From positions 9,136,001 through 9,200,000 of the forward strand of contig OW051493.1 in NCBI GenBank assembly GCA_932521035.1: a stretch of DNA of 64,000 nt, written 5' to 3'. This DNA is from Oscheius dolichura (taxonomy: Eukaryota > Nematoda > Chromadorea > Rhabditida > Rhabditidae). A model generated the notes under the pieces. The model was not told where the DNA came from, made no database searches, and was given only the letters and a program-made list of their open reading frames with translations. Both the position numbers and the translations under genes were made by a program. Each line of letters opens with the position of its first letter. The stretch's first letter is position 1. Shown piece by piece: positions 34,109 through 44,926 of this stretch.

Positions 34109-34414
34109 CTAATAAACCTCCTCTTCCCGATGGCGCCTTTCCTCCGCGAGTAAATTGCTGTATTTCCTAGCTTCGGGGGTGGCTGATCGATATTTTGCCT
34201 TTTTTGCATTAATAATATCCTCCTCATCTCTTAATATATCCCCTTTTTGCTTATTTATATCATCCACGAGAGGGGCGAGGGTAATAGAGTCAATGAGGGG
34301 ACGGGCGTCGCAATCTCCCGCTCTAAACTCGTTTTTTTTCTCTCTTCCGATTATCTTCCCAGATCGAGGCTTTTCCTGGGCAATCGTGGACAATGTTTCC
34401 CCCAGAAAATCCTC
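34109..34414 (-). CDS. Possible charged helical exon, unrecognised
   Basis: An open frame on the minus strand without an in-frame ATG. It can begin after a CCCTTTTAAG acceptor-like site. The translation is coding-like and helical: EDFLGETLSTIAQEKPRSG, CDARPLIDSITLAPLVDDIN, DEEDIINAKKAKYRS, NLLAEERRHREEEVY, then stop. No upstream exon or family was found, so this is a weak call. Confidence 0.25.
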   Translation of the reverse strand, partial: EDFLGETLSTIAQEKPRSGKIIGREKKNEFRAGDCDARPLIDSITLAPLVDDINKQKGDILRDEEDIINAKKAKYRSATPEARKYSNLLAEERRHREEEVY

Positions 34415-34743
34415 TTAAAAGGGCAGGAGAAGAGCCCCAATGGCTTGAGTCATCAGCTGACTCCCCAGCTAGGACTCTTCCGATAAGGCGCGAGGCGAGA
34501 ACAGCCGGTCAGGCCCCAGGATGAATTTCTCCACGTGTCCTCTCTTCCCAGCCCCTTTGGCGTTCCTTTATCTCGTTTAAATTGGACCCAATCCGTCTGA
34601 TCCGTTCCTAATCCCCCTCCAGCCCCCGCTATTTTGGTTCTGCTGCTCCGTCCGGTTAGCTGTCAGCCCCGAGGTTGCCACCTTTGACAGCGGGAGCCCC
34701 TCCTCCTCCTCCACTTCATAATCTATCCTATTCTCTACAAAAG

Positions 34744-36697
34744 AATGTCCTTCAGCGGCCGTGAGCAGTCGCCGTTGCTGATGCGCAAGACATCTGGCGC
34801 CAATCGTGAGCTCGATGATAAGCTCGTAGGTGAGTTCGCCATTTTTTAAACAAACAAAACCAAATGAAAAGATCAATATTTTGCTAGGGAAGACTATACA
34901 ATGAGTCAAAAAGGGAAAAAACTTACGACACCCGGGATTCCCAAGCCGTCTCCGATCCAAGTACTAACCGGGCCCAACGTTGCTTGACTTGCCAGATCGG
35001 ACGGGATGGCGTACTTTCAACGTGGTATGGCCGTAAGCGGATTATGCCGAGTTTTCCCGGGGTTTTCTCCTCCCTGCTCCCTAGTTTATGCCGAAAAGTG
35101 CAAAGTACCATCTGTTCATCAGCTCTCCCCTGTGAGCTCTGGCCCCGTGCCGTGTGTGCGGTCTTTCGTGGCGGTCAAACAGAGGTCACAAACACCCTCA
35201 TTCCCGCAGTCTCTCCCTTTTGCTCTGTCATCGATTATCTCCACCAAAATGTGTCAAATTCCGGTTGATTCTTGTCCTTTAACAGAGTCGAAATTCGCTT
35301 TCCCCCCTAATTTTTCTCTGCCAAGAATGCTTGGCTACCTAATCCAGGCTGTTCGTTATTCGAAGAGAAGTGCCGTTGCTGCTTATTTAAAGGTCTAATT
35401 GGGCTCTGTTTCAGTTCAACTCCGTCGCGGGATGACCCGCTACGGGCTCCGGAAATATCTCTACGCTTTGGGTGCCGTCATCCTCATCTATTTTGCCTTC
35501 AGATGGCTCAGCCGGGAGGATAAGATAAAGCCGACGGGATACGGATACATGGGAGAGGTTCGTCACTCCCTTTTCAATATTTCTACCGGGAAAACTGGCT
35601 ATAAAATTATTTGGGAAGAGGGTTACTGTACTCTTTCCGTATTCTGACCCTTTTCTACTCAAAATCAGGCCCATTTTGCCCAAAAATCGCTCCTAGAGTT
35701 ACTGTAATTTAGCCACTCTGGGTTCTAACTTCCCAGACTAGGGTTCTACTGGGGGTAGAGAGTCTATAATTGCTATAATTTGGCCCCCAACCTACAGAAT
35801 TCAATTTCCAGAGAAAATAGCCTTTCCATGTTTGAACAGCTACGAACTCCCAAAAAGGAGATAATATCTCAAATTAGGGGATGCCCTCTTCTTTGATTTG
35901 TTGTTCTCTTCGCCGCCCAACTTTTTTTTATAGTCCATTTCCAACGGATATTCCACGGATTCAAATTTGGCGGCGCGTCTCCACTATGGGACCATATCTG
36001 AAAGCTTCCAGGTGCCGTAGCGGAGAGGTTTTTCCGCCGAGTTTTTCCGCCGCGGAATATCCGTTGGAAAAGGACTATATGACTGGGGCTATTCACCGCC
36101 CCTCCTGCTCCCCATTTTATAGGGTAAAATGGTCTAGAACCCCCTTCCCGGGAAATTGTATAATTTGAATAGTCTCGCAGTTGCATGCCGTTCTTCCTGC
36201 CCGGAAATGTGTAAGATATGCCGTCACCACCGGCTCACACAGCTGCTGCTTGTCGTTGTTGTCTCATGAGAATGTTGCCAGCTCCTCTCGCTCTTCCCTG
36301 CTCCCTGTCCATTCCCCCTCCCGTGTCACCCACTTTCGCCCCCCCCCCCCCTCCCCCCTCTCTTGCTTTTGTTCCTATCTCATCGGAACATCAGGGAGGC
36401 CTCTCTCCTTCGTCATTCCGGATGCTTTTCCATCGTCTCTGCTACCTGGCCGCCTGTCTACCGTCTATTTTTCTTGGCATTCTAGCGGCTGAAGAGCTGA
36501 ATCCATTGAAATTATTGAGAAAGGATTTGGAATCGTTAAATTGTCTCTTTTTTCGACGCAATTGTACCAATCATTTGGCTGATTTGGCATCGGCTAATCG
36601 TCTATTCTGGAAAGTAAGCCGTTTTCGGGGCTTTGGCGGATCCCCGGCCTTTTTCCCCTTTTGGCAGCCTTCTCCACGAGAAATTTATCTTCTCAAT
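34744..36697 (+). CDS. Predicted single-pass (type II) membrane protein, incomplete model
   Basis: Exon 1 (34744-34829) encodes MSFSGREQSPLLMRK and NRELDDKLV before a GTGAGT donor. Exon 2 (from about 35415) encodes MTRYGLRKYLYALGAVILIY, a basic flank followed by a membrane segment (ALGAVILIYFAF), then RWLSREDKIKPTGYGYMGE. Later exons are less certain: a short one near 36181, one near 36487-36613 with EELNPLKLLRKDLESLNC and NCTNHLADLASANRLFW, and PSPREIYLLN near 36668-36697. The topology (short cytoplasmic N-terminus, one helix, lumenal tail) is that of Golgi enzymes or similar type II proteins, but no catalytic motif is visible. The 3' end is not resolved. A 5S rRNA gene lies antisense in intron 1. 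Confidence 0.5.
34920..35038 (-). rRNA. 5S ribosomal RNA gene, second copy
   Basis: A 119-bp minus-strand copy beginning GCTTACGGCCATACCACG and ending GGGTGTCGTAAGT, followed by T6. Apart from the last bases it differs from the copy at 27184 at one internal position (GAAAGTACG against GAAAATACG). The closing helix is intact. It lies in the first intron of the predicted membrane-protein gene, in antisense orientation. Confidence 0.93.
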
Positions 36698-37529
36698 GGT
36701 AAAAATCCCTTTGAGAACTGTTTTAATCACAAAAAAAACTGGTTCTAAAGGTCTTCAAAGGTTCCCAGGAAGTCTAGAAATCCCTCCTGGCCCTCGTTTC
36801 TCTCATTTCCCCTGCCTGTCACCCATTTTCCATCTAAAATCTTTCATAAAATGGAAATTAACTCTTGGAGAATCATTTTAACCATTGAAACAAAAACGGA
36901 ACGGTCTTATGACGCCTTTGGGAGAGAAAAATCTAGAGTAGTTCCCAATTTTCGTGATGGCCCGGTGGAGGCTTTTTTACCCAACAGAATTTTGGCTCTG
37001 GAAGACTCCAATAGCTAGAAGGGGGTCTAGAAGGCTTCCGGGTCTTCTTTTTCCCTCTTCCTTTCCTTATGACCCCTCATTTCCAATGAAATCCATCTTA
37101 AAATGGAAATGAGCTCTAGGAGAACAGATAAAAGATCATTTTGACTACTGGAACATTGAAAAAAAAACTGAAAAGAATCTCAAAAATCTATGAGAAGGGA
37201 ATTTTGGGGAATTACGGTCATTCGTCTCTCCTCTGACTCTTCTCCACGCTTGCCGTCATATCCCTCGATAAAAGGCTACCTAGGAGTTATTTTATCCAGG
37301 CAGGAACCCTGAAGATTTTGGAGCTTTTCGGGTGCTCTAGAGGAGAGCAAAACGGTCTCCTCGATTTCTTCCATATCTTCCTTTTGTCCCATGGTTTTGA
37401 GCGCCAAAGGGAAGAATTTGAAGACGGGAACCGAAAAATTGTAATCCATGGATCTACAGTAATCTTGTGTTTTTCTTGTCAAGTTTCTAAAACAATTTTG
37501 TTGTTAGATTCATTTTCCACCGGCTTGTT

Positions 37530-39460
37530 ATGAATTTTCTGGTAATTGCCGCCATTTTTGGCTGTTTTCCAGCGCTGAATCTAGCCGAGGTGGGAAATTT
37601 GAGAATTTCGGGACAGGGGAAGGGATTTTCGACTTTTTAAAGTTAAAAATGTGTACTTTTCCAGATAATGACTGCACCAGCAACGGGTCCTAAACTGAAT
37701 ACCGTACGCCTGGAGATCTACATGGAGTCACAGTGCCCGGACACGTCGCGATTTATTCGTGGCCAGCTGATGAAAGCCTGGGCCTCGCTGGGCCATACCG
37801 GACGGATTGACCTGACGATTGTTCCGTTTGGGAAAGCCCGCTGCGTCGAGAAGGGCAACGACTTCACGTGCAGCTGTCAACACGGTTCGAACGAGTGCGA
37901 ACTGAACCAGCTGATGAATTGTGTCATCGAGAAGATCGGATTCCCGGATCGTATTGTTCCTGTTATTAATTGTATTCAGGTAAGCGGCAATATAATAGCT
38001 TGGTAGAGTTTGGGGTGGAAAATTACAGTAGTCTAGGCCATAAAATAGACTAATCCAGATCTCTAGAGGGTTACGGTAGGATGGAAACTGGGAGGAACGG
38101 GAAAGGAGCCAACCCCCTAGTTCAGTCTTCTTTGCAAATTTTGATTCCCTGGGATCCTGGGCGGAAAAATAGAGTAATAGAAGCCGTAATTGGAGTAATC
38201 CACTTCTCTGAAGAGTTACGGTAGCATAAAGACTGCGAGAAATGGGTCGGGAGCCAATAATGGGCGCCGATTCAGTTCTTCTTGGGATTAGGTAGTTTTA
38301 GAAACAGGAATGGGTAGAATTTGATCTGCTACCTATCTAAAAATGAACATTCCTTCCGTCTAGGACCCTCACAAACTGGGCTGGATCCAGAAATCGCGGG
38401 TGGACTTGTTATAAAGCCTGTAACCTCCGTGCCCGCCCCCTGTTTCGGAGCCTGGCCCCATTTTCACGAGATTTGGAGCCACGAGAAGCTTTGTGAAGCC
38501 GTTAGGCGGGGTTTACACCTTTCCCATTGAGGAAAAGATGGAGAACCAGAATTCGCATCCTCCTCCCATAACAATCCCCTTTCCTCTAGGGTACAGAGCT
38601 AAAAACGGGTTCAAAGTCTAGCTTACCTCCTATCCCCAAGCCATTCAAAGACATTGGTTTGATAAATATTCGTTTTTTATCCCCACGGGTCAAAAAATAC
38701 AAGAAACCGGGCGACGGCCACAGTTCCCATGGCAGTCCTCTTCCGGGTGAATCTCCGCCCCTTCTTTTCCCTCTCCCGGTCGATTTTCCATTAAAAACTG
38801 GAGGAACATAGAGGCTCAAAGTGTTTATGGAGATAATATGGCCTCATTTATCTACTACCTGGCTCGTAAACAATAGAAATCCATTGAAATTTCCCTGGGT
38901 GGGTATTCCCTTGAGTGGCGCCCCCGCGTTACTTTTCTGGCTCTAAATGGCTCCTAAAAACATTTCTGGGGCTTTTCTTTTCAAATTTCTTGGGTAAAAA
39001 ACCTAGAAGACTTATTTTATATGGTAATTAGTGTTTCCCCGTCCACATTTCCTTTTTATCCTCCAGTAATCCATCTGTATTTCAGGGTAAAGGCAATCTG
39101 GACCAGGCAATGACCGAATGTATCACTCCCAATAAGCTTTTCCATAGTAAAGAGTATGTTTTTCTTCTTCTCTTCACTTTTCCAATAACAACAGGCTAAA
39201 AATCTTGTAAACATTGTATTTACAGGATGCAAGAATGTGCCTCTGGCCCGCGTGGCCGCCGGCTGTTGGCAATGGCCGGTGCCCGTACCGTCGCCCTGAA
39301 GCCGGCTCTAAACTTCGTTCCGTGGATAATGATTGACGGGGAGCGTAATTCGGATGCGCTGTATGATTTGACGGAGAATCTTTGCCGTTCACTCGAGCCG
39401 GGACCCGAAGAATGTGCCGCCTATGAGAATAAGGACGACGGCCATCAGAAGAAGAAGTAG
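37530..39460 (+). CDS. GILT-like thiol reductase (saposin-type secreted), CxxT active site
   Basis: Gamma-interferon-inducible lysosomal thiol reductase family; family members reduce disulphides in lysosomes or are secreted. Exon 1 is a signal peptide, MNFLVIAAIFGCFPALNLAE. Exon 2 (37665-37980) encodes NTVRLEIYMESQCPDTSRF, LTIVPFGKARCVEKGNDFTC and the GILT signature CQHGSNECELNQLMNC. Exon 3 (39086-39152) gives DQAMTECITPNKLF, and the last exon gives MQECASGPRGRRLL, LNFVPWIMIDGE and ENLCRSLEP, with a Lys-rich tail. The thioredoxin-like active site reads CPDT, so the second redox cysteine of CxxC is replaced by threonine. It could still act by a one-cysteine mechanism or have lost reductase activity. 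The start ATG is the only one before the signal peptide. Confidence 0.9.
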
Positions 39461-39711
39461 GAGCTGCTTTCTCAATCAAATTTTTAGCCCTTTATCTATA
39501 GTTCTACGGGTTTATTTCTCTGTTTTTTTTATAGTTGTAAAAATATATTATATTATATGAATTTAATTTAGTAGTTTAATAGTTATGTATTATTGGGAAT
39601 TATTCTATTGTATTGCCCTTTTTCGTGGTCAACAACTGCCATCTCTCTCATCATCCTGCATACCATATCGTAAAAAAGCATAAATAGTTTTATTTTAGAG
39701 TATTTTATATG

Positions 39712-39946
39712 ACAAGTATGCGTCTTCGACGGCGCTGGGGTGAACAACTCGATCGAAAAACAGTCGACAGCGCCGGGTCCCCCTTCCCAAAGAGCTGTTC
39801 TAGTTATTTTCTTGTCGAATAAGCTTTGACAGTCGGATAAAACCTGACGGTCGAAACTTTCTGCTTCTCTCTCATTTGACCTGTCAATCCGTACAGACGA
39901 CAGGTCTTGCAGACAGACAGAGATCTGCCTATTATTAGGGTAGGAT
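39712..39946. repeat. Dispersed repeat family 3, copy 1
   Basis: A unit of about 235 bp, from ACAAGTATGC through CTTCGACGGCGCTGGGGTGA and CTTTGACAGTCGGATAA to an ACAGACAGA run and ATTATTAGGGTAGGAT. It is repeated directly at 42894-43150 with high identity, so two copies bracket the pair of lectin genes. No ORF or inverted ends. Confidence 0.85.
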
Positions 39947-40279
39947 TTGAAGGAGTTACAAAGAACGTAATCAACAAACTTGTAAGCGGAGAAATGTTCC
40001 TTACGCTGTGAATTATATGTGCCTAGAAAATAAACTACCTGTTGTGCGGCAGTTGTTATTGCTTCACGGACATGTGGTGACGTTAGGTATCAGCTGGAAG
40101 GACGATAAGGGGGAAAAGAAGAAAGAAAACCTGGGGGACGGAGAGGTCCGGATAATGCTTCTCCAGGTCAAAAAAAAGAGTAAAAACTTGGACTCAACCA
40201 TGCGATCCAGCTGAATCAGGATCGAAAAGTTTCCCCCCTTGACCGCGGCCGTCAATCCTTTCCTCCCGCTGTCCATTAA

Positions 40280-41556
40280 ATGTGGCGAACATTATCAATG
40301 TCCGTCATTTTTCCAATTATTCTGATTGATGGCTGTATTCCTACTGAATCGCGTGGGTTTTTCTTACTTGTGGGAGAACCGCTTGAATCTAGCAGACGAC
40401 CGGCCGGATATTCCCGGCGTTTTCACCACAACAACCCCGTCTACTTCTACCACCAGCACCACTACTACGACCACGACTACTACCACCACGACAACGACGA
40501 CTACTTCAGGAAGGGCACCATATAATTTTCTGCCCTACAGTTTGAAAAGAAATCCTGGAAATTCCATGTTTCGACAAGTCTCTAATGAGCTGATCTTTGG
40601 CGCCAATTTCCCGCGTTTGGGCATTCGGGGCGGGTCAAAGATTCGGGATAGGTTCTTCGGAATGACGTGGAAGGAACAATAAAAGCACCCGGAACTGGAA
40701 ATGCTTCTCTGGGTCGGTTCGGGTCTCAGCGCGACCCAAACCCTTTTCAATCCGGGTAGCCGCCCAGTCCTACTCCTGGAGTAATCGGATATGGGTTGGG
40801 AACAAGATGAGAAGCCGGGGCCGGTCATTATTTTAAAAATTCAAATTAAAATGCCGGAGGGTGCGGCAATGGAACTTTGCGCCCGTCAAAGCAATTTTTG
40901 AAGAAAACTCTTCTTTTAGTTCTCTGTCCCACCGGATATACCGCTTACACTGACCCCAGCACAATGATAACTGCCTGCTACTACGTCAGTCCCCTAGCAG
41001 TCACAGCCGACTTCGACGATGCCAGAACAGCCTGTATGGCAAATGGCGGTGATTTGGTGGTGATCCATGATGCAGCACTCAACGCCTTCATTTTGAGTAG
41101 GACTCTTCACAAAATACTATATACCTCTCCATTTTCTAGGTCTCGCTGAGCCGGATGCTCCACCTAATGCGGATGTCTATTCCCAGACGGTCTGGATTGG
41201 AATGATGTGCCCGACTAATTGCGGTTACGGGACTGCCTGGAACATGGCCAATTATATGAATATTGACGGCAGTCCGGTGCGATTTTAAAGGGGGAATTCC
41301 AAAGAATCGTTCTCTCCAGATAAATTATGCCCCCTTTTGGACGGGGGCTTTCCCACAGCCGGACGCCCTTGTTGATAGTTGTGTTCTGGTAGGTTACAAG
41401 TCTTCCGTAGTTCGTTTTTTGAAAGTTTTATTTCAGCTCCTGACGGATACTAGTTTCTTCGGTCCTCTCGGTACCAGTACTGGTCAATGGCAGGATCTTT
41501 ATTGCACATCCACGAATAGATACGCCTGTGTGGCTCCAGCTCCTCCCGCTGGATGA
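40280..41556 (+). CDS. Secreted C-type lectin-like protein, Thr-rich stalk (copy 1; donor site damaged)
   Basis: A clec-family protein. Exon 1 carries a signal peptide, MWRTLSMSVIFPIILIDGC. After a 40-nt intron (GTGGGT...AATCTAG) comes PDDRPDIPGVFTTT and a run of about 20 Thr/Ser codons, a likely O-glycosylated stalk. The lectin domain follows in exons from 40919: LCPTGYTAYTDPSTMITACY, DARTACMANGGDLVVIHDAA, TVWIGMMCPTNCGY, FWTGAFPQPDALVDSC, GQWQDLYCTSTNRYACVAP. It ends at TGA 41554. No canonical calcium-binding EPN or QPD triad is evident, so sugar binding is uncertain. Where copies 2 and 3 have the stalk donor CACGTAAGT, this gene has CAGGAAGGG, so GT has become GA. It either uses another donor downstream or is becoming a pseudogene. 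Confidence 0.8.
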
Positions 41557-41779
41557 TTTCCGCCATTGTTTTCTTACACAATGCTTTCTTTTTGACTTCT
41601 AAGCACATAATAAAGGAGAAGAGATAGGAACTCTATTAGAGAATCTCCACCGTGAAAGAGATCCGGGTCTAAAAAGATGAAGAAGTTCAGTTCAAATGGA
41701 ATAAATAGCCACGCGACAGGATCGAAATCTTCCCATTGTCTGCGCAGGCGGCTATCCTTCCTTTCCCCTTCGCTTGTCA

Positions 41780-42803
41780 ATGTGGCGGACGTTATCAGTC
41801 TCCCTCGTTTCTTCGATCGTTGTTCTCAATGGCTGCATACCTACTGAATCGCGTGGGTTACTCTTGGGCTACTGTAGAAATCTGTACAAGTTCAGCAGAC
41901 GATGAGCCGGATATCTTCGATATTTTAATTCCAACTACCCCGTCTATTACTATTCCTGCGACCACAAGCAGTACAACCACGACTACAACGACGACGACCA
42001 CCACAACCACTACTACCACGACCACTTCACGTAAGTTACCGTGTCCTTTTGTGTGTCCCCAAGTTAATTTTTCTTGAAATCCCGGCCAGCCGGCCTAAAA
42101 AGCTGCCCAGAAAGCGGCGGTTACACTGCTGACATTCCAGAGAAGATACAGTATCAACTCCCCCCCTTCAGTCCTCTGCCCCACCGGATATACCGTATTC
42201 ACCGATCCTAACACGATGACCAGTGCCTGCTACTACGTCAGTCCCTTGACAATGACAGCCAACTGGTACGATGCCAGAACAGCCTGTATGGCAGATGGCG
42301 GTGATTTGGTAGTGATCCATGATGCAGCACTCAACGCCTTCATTTTGAGTAATATTTAAGCCTCAAGGCAATGTTCTCCTCCATTTCCTAGGCCTCGCTG
42401 AGCCTGGCGCTCCAGTTGATGCCGATGTCTTTTACCAGACGGTCTGGATTGGAATGATGTGCCCGACTAATTGCGGTTTCTATGCTGCGTACAACATGGC
42501 TAATTATATGAATGTTGACGGCAGTCCGGTACAGTTTTTATTTCAAAGAATCATTCTTCTGCCTTCTAGGTCGATTATGCACCCTTCTGGACCGGGTATT
42601 TACCCCAGCCCGATGCCGGTGTTAATAGTTGTGTATTGGTGGGTTATACGACTTTTCCTCTCATTTTTATGTTATTTCAGCTGTTGACAGACAACGATTT
42701 ATTCGGTCCTCTCGGTTCCAGTACTGGTCAATGGCACGATCTTGATTGCACTGCCTACACGGATAGATACGCCTGTGAGGTTCCAGTCACCCCTGTTGGA
42801 TGA
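41780..42803 (+). CDS. Secreted C-type lectin-like protein, Thr-rich stalk (copy 2)
   Basis: A tandem paralogue of the gene at 40280, about 220 bp downstream of it. Signal peptide MWRTLSVSLVSSIVVLNGC, then a 43-nt intron (GTGGGT...AAGTTCAG), then PDDEPDIFDILIPTTPS and a Thr stalk ending at an intact CACGTAAGT donor. Lectin domain: LCPTGYTVFTDPNTMTSACY, YDARTACMADGGDLVVIHDA, TVWIGMMCPTNCGFYAAYNM, then residues of the last two exons ending DRYACEVPVTPVG. The 190 bp from about 41846 to 42035, introns included, are almost identical to 55040-55228 in copy 3, although the lectin domain is closer to copy 1. All four conserved disulphide cysteines are present. Confidence 0.85.
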
Positions 42804-42893
42804 TTAACGTCTTGTTTTCTTATTTTATAGGAAGCAATGGGTCCTTTTTAACTTCTAATCACATAATAAAGGAGGAGATGCTTCTTATAAATT

Positions 42894-43150
42894 ACAAGTA
42901 TGCCTCCGGCCGTCTTCGACGGCGCTGGGGTGAACACAAAAAAACAGTCGACAGCGCCGGCTCCCCCTTCCCAAAGAGCTGTTCTAGTTATTTTCTTGTC
43001 GAATAAGCTTTGACAGTCGGATAAGGTCAGACGGTCGAAACTTTCTGCTTCTCTCTCATTTGACCTATCAATCCGTACAGACGACAGGTCATACAGACAG
43101 ACAGACACACACACAGACACACAGACATCTGCCCATTATTAGGGTAGGAT
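42894..43150. repeat. Dispersed repeat family 3, copy 2
   Basis: A direct repeat of 39712-39946 with the same start and the same ATTATTAGGGTAGGAT end. The internal ACAG/ACAC array is longer here. Confidence 0.85.
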
Positions 43151-43721
43151 ATTTTGTAGTCTAGTTGAAGATATTTGGCCCTAGGAAAGGGTGAAAAGGT
43201 GATTAAATGTGGAAAAACATCCCAGAAGCCTGAAATCCTTCGGAGAGGAGTTCCGATGCGGGCGGCGACAGTAGCCGACTTTCAGGGCCCACCACCGCCA
43301 AGAAAAAAAGGCTTACTGTAGTTAAAATTAACACATCCTAGGACAGTTTTGTCTGCTCTTTCAAATGGTATACCTTTCTGGGTTATCAGTTACCATAATG
43401 GGGTGCAAACCAGGGAATGAAGATTGCTCGCGGACCTGAACCTTGGTGAACTTTGAGCGCCTTCCTACGATTTATTGAAAAGGGTATAGCGGCTGGAAAT
43501 AATACTACCTAGTAGAGATTTTTGTGCTCTTTCGAATGGTATATATTTTATTGCTAGCTTTGTATTCTGAGAGGTTGTAATACCCTGTGGAAAGGAGTCA
43601 GGCGAGCCTGCCGCCCAAAACGGTGAAATCGCTTGAAACAAGGGTAAAGAATAAACAACTTCATCTGATGTTATTATAGGAACTCAAATAGGTCATGTGC
43701 GTCACTTATCGATTAAGCCTA

Positions 43722-43806
43722 CACCCGTACCGTCTCGGTAGGAGACAGCTTTGAAGAATCCGCGCGTCTGATTCAAAGCCTCCGAACTGCCGAGATGGTA
43801 CGGGTG
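43722..43806. mobile_element. Stem-loop repeat related to MITE family 1 (CACCCGTACC variant)
   Basis: CACCCGTACCGTCTCGGTA at 43722-43740 pairs with TGCCGAGATGGTACGGGTG at 43788-43806, with a loop of 47 nt. It shares the CACCCGTA...TCTCGG pattern with family 1 but not its outer ends. Confidence 0.7.
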
Positions 43807-43840
43807 CGGACGCGCGTTTGTTCCACTTTAATTTTAATCA

Positions 43841-44036
43841 ACCAGCGGGCCTTCGGCAGCCTATGGCTGTCGTCTTGTTAAAATTATCCGTTTCAACTTG
43901 TGGCGACCTTTCCGCTCTTCTGCCGACGACCGCCTGCGGCGGCCCCCGAGATTAAAAAATTTTTTATCCCTTTACCGTCGGACACTTTCCCATCGAACAG
44001 ACAAACAAACAGACAAACACCATAGCACTTTAATAG
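43841..44036. repeat. Dispersed repeat family 2, copy 2
   Basis: A direct copy of 16532-16742: it starts ACCAGCGGGCCTTCGGCAGC and ends CACCATAGCACTTTAATAG. The CAAA array is shorter. It lies 35 bp after a stem-loop repeat. Confidence 0.8.
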
Positions 44037-44848
44037 TAAGGGATTTCTGGCGAACATTCCTAGATAAAAAAGTATTTTTCTATGAGAAAGTGACCAGAAC
44101 TCCTTTTTTTTATTGAAATGACCTTAATTCCCCGGGATTTCTGTCCCAGAATACCGTATTCGGTCCCCTATAAGAGTCCCCATTCCAGGAAGGCGCCCTC
44201 CCCGTGTCCTTTCCTTCCCGCCATCTCTTCTCCCTGCTGATGCTCGCCACCGTCTGTAATAGCCAAATGTGTATTTTGCTTTGATCTTGCCGCCCATGAA
44301 TCTCTTTCGACGGTTCCCACACATGCCGTTTGTCATCGTGTCTCATTCTTCCCGTCTCCTTCTCTCTCTACAAAACAAAAACGATCAGACTGCCCCCCCT
44401 CTTCGAGGATGTCCAGGGGGTTCGGGAGATCGATTGAAAGTGTCTCTCTCCTCCCGGTCGACTCTCTCTCTCTCTCTCTCGGTTTTGTTTGTCCTCGTCT
44501 CGCGTCCCGTCATAAAATATTAGCAGCCGGTGGCCTGCCTCAGGAGATAGACACCTCAACTCTCTACAGGGTGTTCTTTGATTCTTATGGACTCTTACAG
44601 TACTCCCTCGCCCGGGGAGAATTCGATTTAGGGCGAATTTATTGCTCATTTTTTGAGTTTTTAAAACAGAGATTCAAATTGTGAACATTTCCCGCCCGCC
44701 GAGTTTAAACCATCTTCCAAGGATTACTGTAGCTCTTCCCTTTATAGAGAATACAAAAAATTATAGTAAATAGCGAAACCCTGGACCCTAAATTGAAAAA
44801 CAATTGGAAAGTAACAGCGCTCCATTGCAAAACACCGAAAATTCCCAA

Positions 44849-44926
44849 GCGCCTGCACCCGTAAAATCTCGGCAGCTTATCCTTCTTTTATTCTCTGCGC
44901 TGCCGAGATTTTACGGGTGCAGGCGC
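44849..44926. mobile_element. Perfect 28-bp stem-loop, minimal MITE family 1 core
   Basis: Arms 44849-44876 and 44899-44926 are perfect reverse complements (GCGCCTGCACCCGTAAAATC continuing to CTCGGCAGC), separated by 22 nt. The arm contains the CACCCGTAAARTCTCGGC core found in the full copies at 10161, 12702 and 20829, but the outer ends and middle of those elements are absent. Confidence 0.85.

Noticed and set aside
39901-43140. CRISPR-like arrays in the ACAGACAG runs
   Set aside because: They are simple microsatellites within dispersed repeats; there are no unique spacers, and the organism is a eukaryote.
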